Source of the DNA: Arion vulgaris
Lineage: Eukaryota > Mollusca > Gastropoda > Stylommatophora > Arionidae
Direction of reading: 5' to 3'
Length of the DNA: 64,000 bases
Assembly: GCA_020796225.1 (NCBI GenBank)
Contig: CM036767.1
Span: 11,327,427-11,391,426, forward strand
Below the pieces are notes generated by a model. It had not been told where the DNA came from, ran no database searches, and was given only the letters and a program-made list of their open reading frames with translations. Within the stretch, counting starts at the first letter, position 1. Each line of letters starts with the position of its first letter. Of the stretch, positions 61,377-64,000 are shown piece by piece. The translations under genes were made by a program, and so were the position numbers.

Positions 61377-61669
61377 ACTACTTTTTAAAAAGAAAAGGAT
61401 TTATTTTTATACCACGTGGTATATACTATCACAGGGCAATACGGTGTTAGGTCTGTATTTTTCATTGTCCGTAGGCACACGATGAGTGATGTGGTCAATC
61501 TCCCGCCGGCCGTCTTTACTTCCCAGTACTTTTCCTGGTACACAATTGAAGGGGAGTCCACATGAGAGCCGTTACTAGAGTGAGTCACAGCCAACTCTAG
61601 ATAACTAGGCCAGACAACTGACTGGGGTTTCCCTGACCTAGATCAGAAAAGAGGGCCAGAAAATATAGA
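61377..61669 (-). mobile_element. SINE K-like fragment and unassigned sequence
   Basis: 61435-61600 shares ccgtctttacttcccagtac and gagccgttactagag with 34780-34880. Confidence 0.5.
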
Positions 61670-61915
61670 TGTTTGATAGAACACTGCAAGCTTTTTGCAA
61701 TTTTACTCAATTCTGTGAGTCTATGGTTATTTATTGATGAAAAATATTCATAATATTGATATTCCTTATTATTAAAATTAACTTGTTGTATAATATAACT
61801 TCGAGTTAGCATTTTGTGTTGATATTAAAATGGATTCGTCTATATACACCAATACTGGAATGCGAGGTCACGTGATGTAGTTGGGGTCTGATTTCCCATA
61901 ATTCTTACCTGAGTT
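61670..61915 (+). repeat. Dispersed repeat, unknown family
   Basis: Second copy of the 38113-38375 repeat (gatagaacactgcaagc, tatggttatttattgatgaa, caatactggaatgcgaggtc). Confidence 0.85.
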
Positions 61916-62400
61916 AGTTAGTTAGTTAGTTTGTTCCTTTCGTGCCAAAGGCGGCACATAGGGCAGAGGTTTTAGATCTCCATGTGATACGGTTCTTTGC
62001 TAGCAGTTGCAGATCTTGTATGGTTTTACATCCCAATAGTTTACTTTCTTGTTGGATGGTTCTTCGAAGAGTGGTCTTAGGTCTTCCACGTTTTCTTTTG
62101 TGTATAGTGCGCCTACATTTTTTTTTATATTACTCCAAGTGTGCATGACTTTGGTCTTTGGTCTTCCACGTTTTCTTTTCCCAACTGGTGACCACATAAG
62201 GACTTGTCGATTTAGTCTCTTTTCGTCTGATCTAAGCACATGACCTAAATATTTCCACCGACGTTTCCTTATAATATTTGATATGGGTTGTTGGTGTGTT
62301 CTATCTCTCACTGTGTTGTTAGAAACGAAATCACTCCATTTGACTTTTAATAATTTTAATACCTGAGTACGAAGGCCCATACGTTTATAGTTGGCTCTGA
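61916..62400 (-). mobile_element. LINE family F C-terminus with 55-bp insertion
   Basis: Minus: VRDRTHQQPISNIIRKRRWK, YLGHVLRSDEKRLNRQVLMW, SPVGKRKRGRPKTK, then an inserted block flanked by a 20-bp duplication (aaaagaaaacgtggaagacc), which breaks the frame. Confidence 0.9.
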
Positions 62401-62424
62401 GTGAGTCCAGTTCGGAAAAATATT

Positions 62425-62505
62425 ATACTGCAGAATTGAACCCAAACCACGGGCACAAGAAGCAACTTCCCTAACAACTTCGATATGGTGGCTGTCAATT
62501 TGAAA
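62425..62505 (-). mobile_element. tRNA-like SINE head remnant
   Basis: gaattgaacccaaaccacgg resembles the complement of a SINE K B box. Confidence 0.45.
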
Positions 62506-62830
62506 TAAAGCTTTACACATGTTTGTTTATTTACACAGATAAATTCTAAGCTTTACACATGTTTGTTTATTTACACAGATAAATTCTAAGCTTTAACACA
62601 TGTTTGTTTATTTACACAGATAAATTCTAAGCTTTACACATGTTTGTTTATTTACACAGATAAATTCTAAGCTTTACACATGTTTGTTTATTTACACAGA
62701 TAAATTCTAAGCTTTACACATGTTTGTTTATTTACACAGATAAATTCTAAGCTTTACACATGTTTGTTTATTTACACAGATAAATTCTAAGCTTTACACA
62801 TGTTTGTTTATTTACACAGATAAATTCTTG
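62505..62830. repeat. 40-bp minisatellite, 8 copies
   Basis: aagctttacacatgtttgtt plus tatttacacagataaattct, nearly identical units, one with a single-base insertion. Confidence 0.98.
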
Positions 62831-62884
62831 GTCCCTTTGAATAAAGATATTAATCATTACAAAAAGAAATGTTTGCCGTTAAGA

Positions 62885-63680
62885 CGGCAAATATTCGCCA
62901 CTAGAAAGAAATATATTCGCCACTAGAAAGAAATATATTCGCAACTACACAGAGAAGTCTTCGCAGTTAGGAAGAAAAATATTCTCCCTAAGAAAGATAT
63001 ACATTCGCCACTATGAAAATCGCCACTATAACGAAATATATTCGCCACTACAAATAAATATATTCGCTACTACAAAGAATTATATTCGCCGTTACAAAAA
63101 ATATATTCACCACAAAGAAATATATTTGCCACTACAAAAAAATATATTGCCACCACAAAGAAATATATTCGCCACTATAAAAATATTCGCCTCTACGCAG
63201 AAAGATATTCTCCACTAGAAAGAAAAACATTCGTCACTACAAAGAAATATATGCGCCATTGGAAAGAAAGATATTCACCACTAAAAAAACGATATTCGCC
63301 ACTAGAAAGAAATATATGCGCCACTAGAAAGAAAGATATTCGCCACTGGAAAGAAAGATATTCGCCACTAGAAACAAAGATATTCGCCACTAGAAAGAAA
63401 TATATCCGCCACTAGAAAGAAAGATATTCGCCACTGGAAAGAAAGATATTCACCACTGGAAAGAAAGATATTCGCCACTAGAAACAAAGATATTCGCCAC
63501 TAGAAAGAAAAATTATGCGCCCTAGAAAGAAAATATTCGCCACTAGAAAGAAGGACATTCGCCACAACAAAGTAAACTATTTGTCCTTACAGAAACAAAA
63601 AATTCGACCACACCCAAGAAAAGAAAGAAAATACTCGTCTCTACAAAGGATAACATTCGCCACACTATCAAGAAAAAAGA
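62885..63680. repeat. 22-bp purine-rich minisatellite
   Basis: About 34 units of cgccactagaaagaaagata plus tt, more regular in 63290-63520 than at the edges. Confidence 0.96.
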
Positions 63681-64000
63681 AATTCTATATAATTTTCTCA
63701 ATTATGATTCTCACGGTTAACCATACACGTAATCGACGTCAATTGTGTTTGATGATAAGCTTACGAATAGTGTTGATATGACCTCACACTTGAATGACTC
63801 GATCATTGTACAGAGATGGGAATCAAGACACATATGACTAACCTCAGCTTTAGATAGAGAAATATATCAGAGCAAGATGAGTCAGCGATCGATCTAAATG
63901 ACATAGGCGAGCATCAGAATATGCAACATATAGGTCAGAGTAATCTGTTTGGGTGACACATTTTTATAAAGCGTTGTTTTATTGGTATCGATTTCTGGTT
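63681..64000. other. Unassigned sequence to window end
   Basis: No feature recognised. Confidence 0.45.

Overview
The window looks like a gene-free, repeat-saturated stretch of an animal nuclear genome. No open frame reads as a convincing host protein, and I see no rRNA gene, free-standing tRNA gene, CRISPR array or operon structure. What is present is broken non-LTR retrotransposons (LINEs), tRNA-headed and other short interspersed elements (SINEs), small hAT-type DNA transposons with 8-bp target duplications, and long minisatellites. The mix (BovB/RTE-like LINEs, RNase H-bearing I/Nimb/Jockey-like LINEs, several SINE families, possible Penelope-like ends) fits an invertebrate metazoan. A mollusc is my guess, but the sequence does not prove it.

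Layout. 1-4.6 kb: a 23-bp satellite interrupted by a roughly 4-kb LINE on the minus strand (endonuclease, reverse transcriptase, RNase H, all frame-broken). 4.6-8.5 kb: LINE tails, a 20-bp minisatellite, an RTE 3' half and a hAT-like element with nested cargo. 8.5-10 kb: 42 almost perfect 30-bp repeats running into a SINE. 10-27 kb: LINE 3' ends, SINEs and five hAT-type elements or fragments in total with the 6.8 kb copy. 26.9-30.6 kb: a SINE-derived array and a 68-bp satellite. 30.6-43.6 kb: nested SINE/LINE insertions, a 24-bp RNase H-derived array, a 1.4-kb TTC-rich tract and an 88-bp LINE-derived array. 43.6-52.5 kb: sparse unrecognised DNA with SINEs. 52.5-55.8 kb: an RTE copy split by 2.9 kb of minisatellites. 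55.8-64 kb: more nested elements, then 40-bp and 22-bp arrays.

Two themes stand out. First, many minisatellites can be traced to a piece of a transposon lying next to them: SINE 5' heads (8.5, 17.4 and 26.9 kb), a LINE RNase H segment (33.8 kb), a LINE C-terminus with its stop codon (43.0 kb), a LINE 3' UTR (38.9 kb) and a Penelope-like end (58.6 kb). Second, the insertions are often cleanly datable because target-site duplications of 7-14 bp survive, so the order of insertion can be read at about a dozen nested sites.

The two most abundant short families (called A and B here) share a core and a GAA-repeat tail and seem to be sister families. Four sequences carry a hairpin with a hammerhead-ribozyme-like core in which two core positions differ in a way that could keep their pairing. 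Element names here are working labels; no database was searched.
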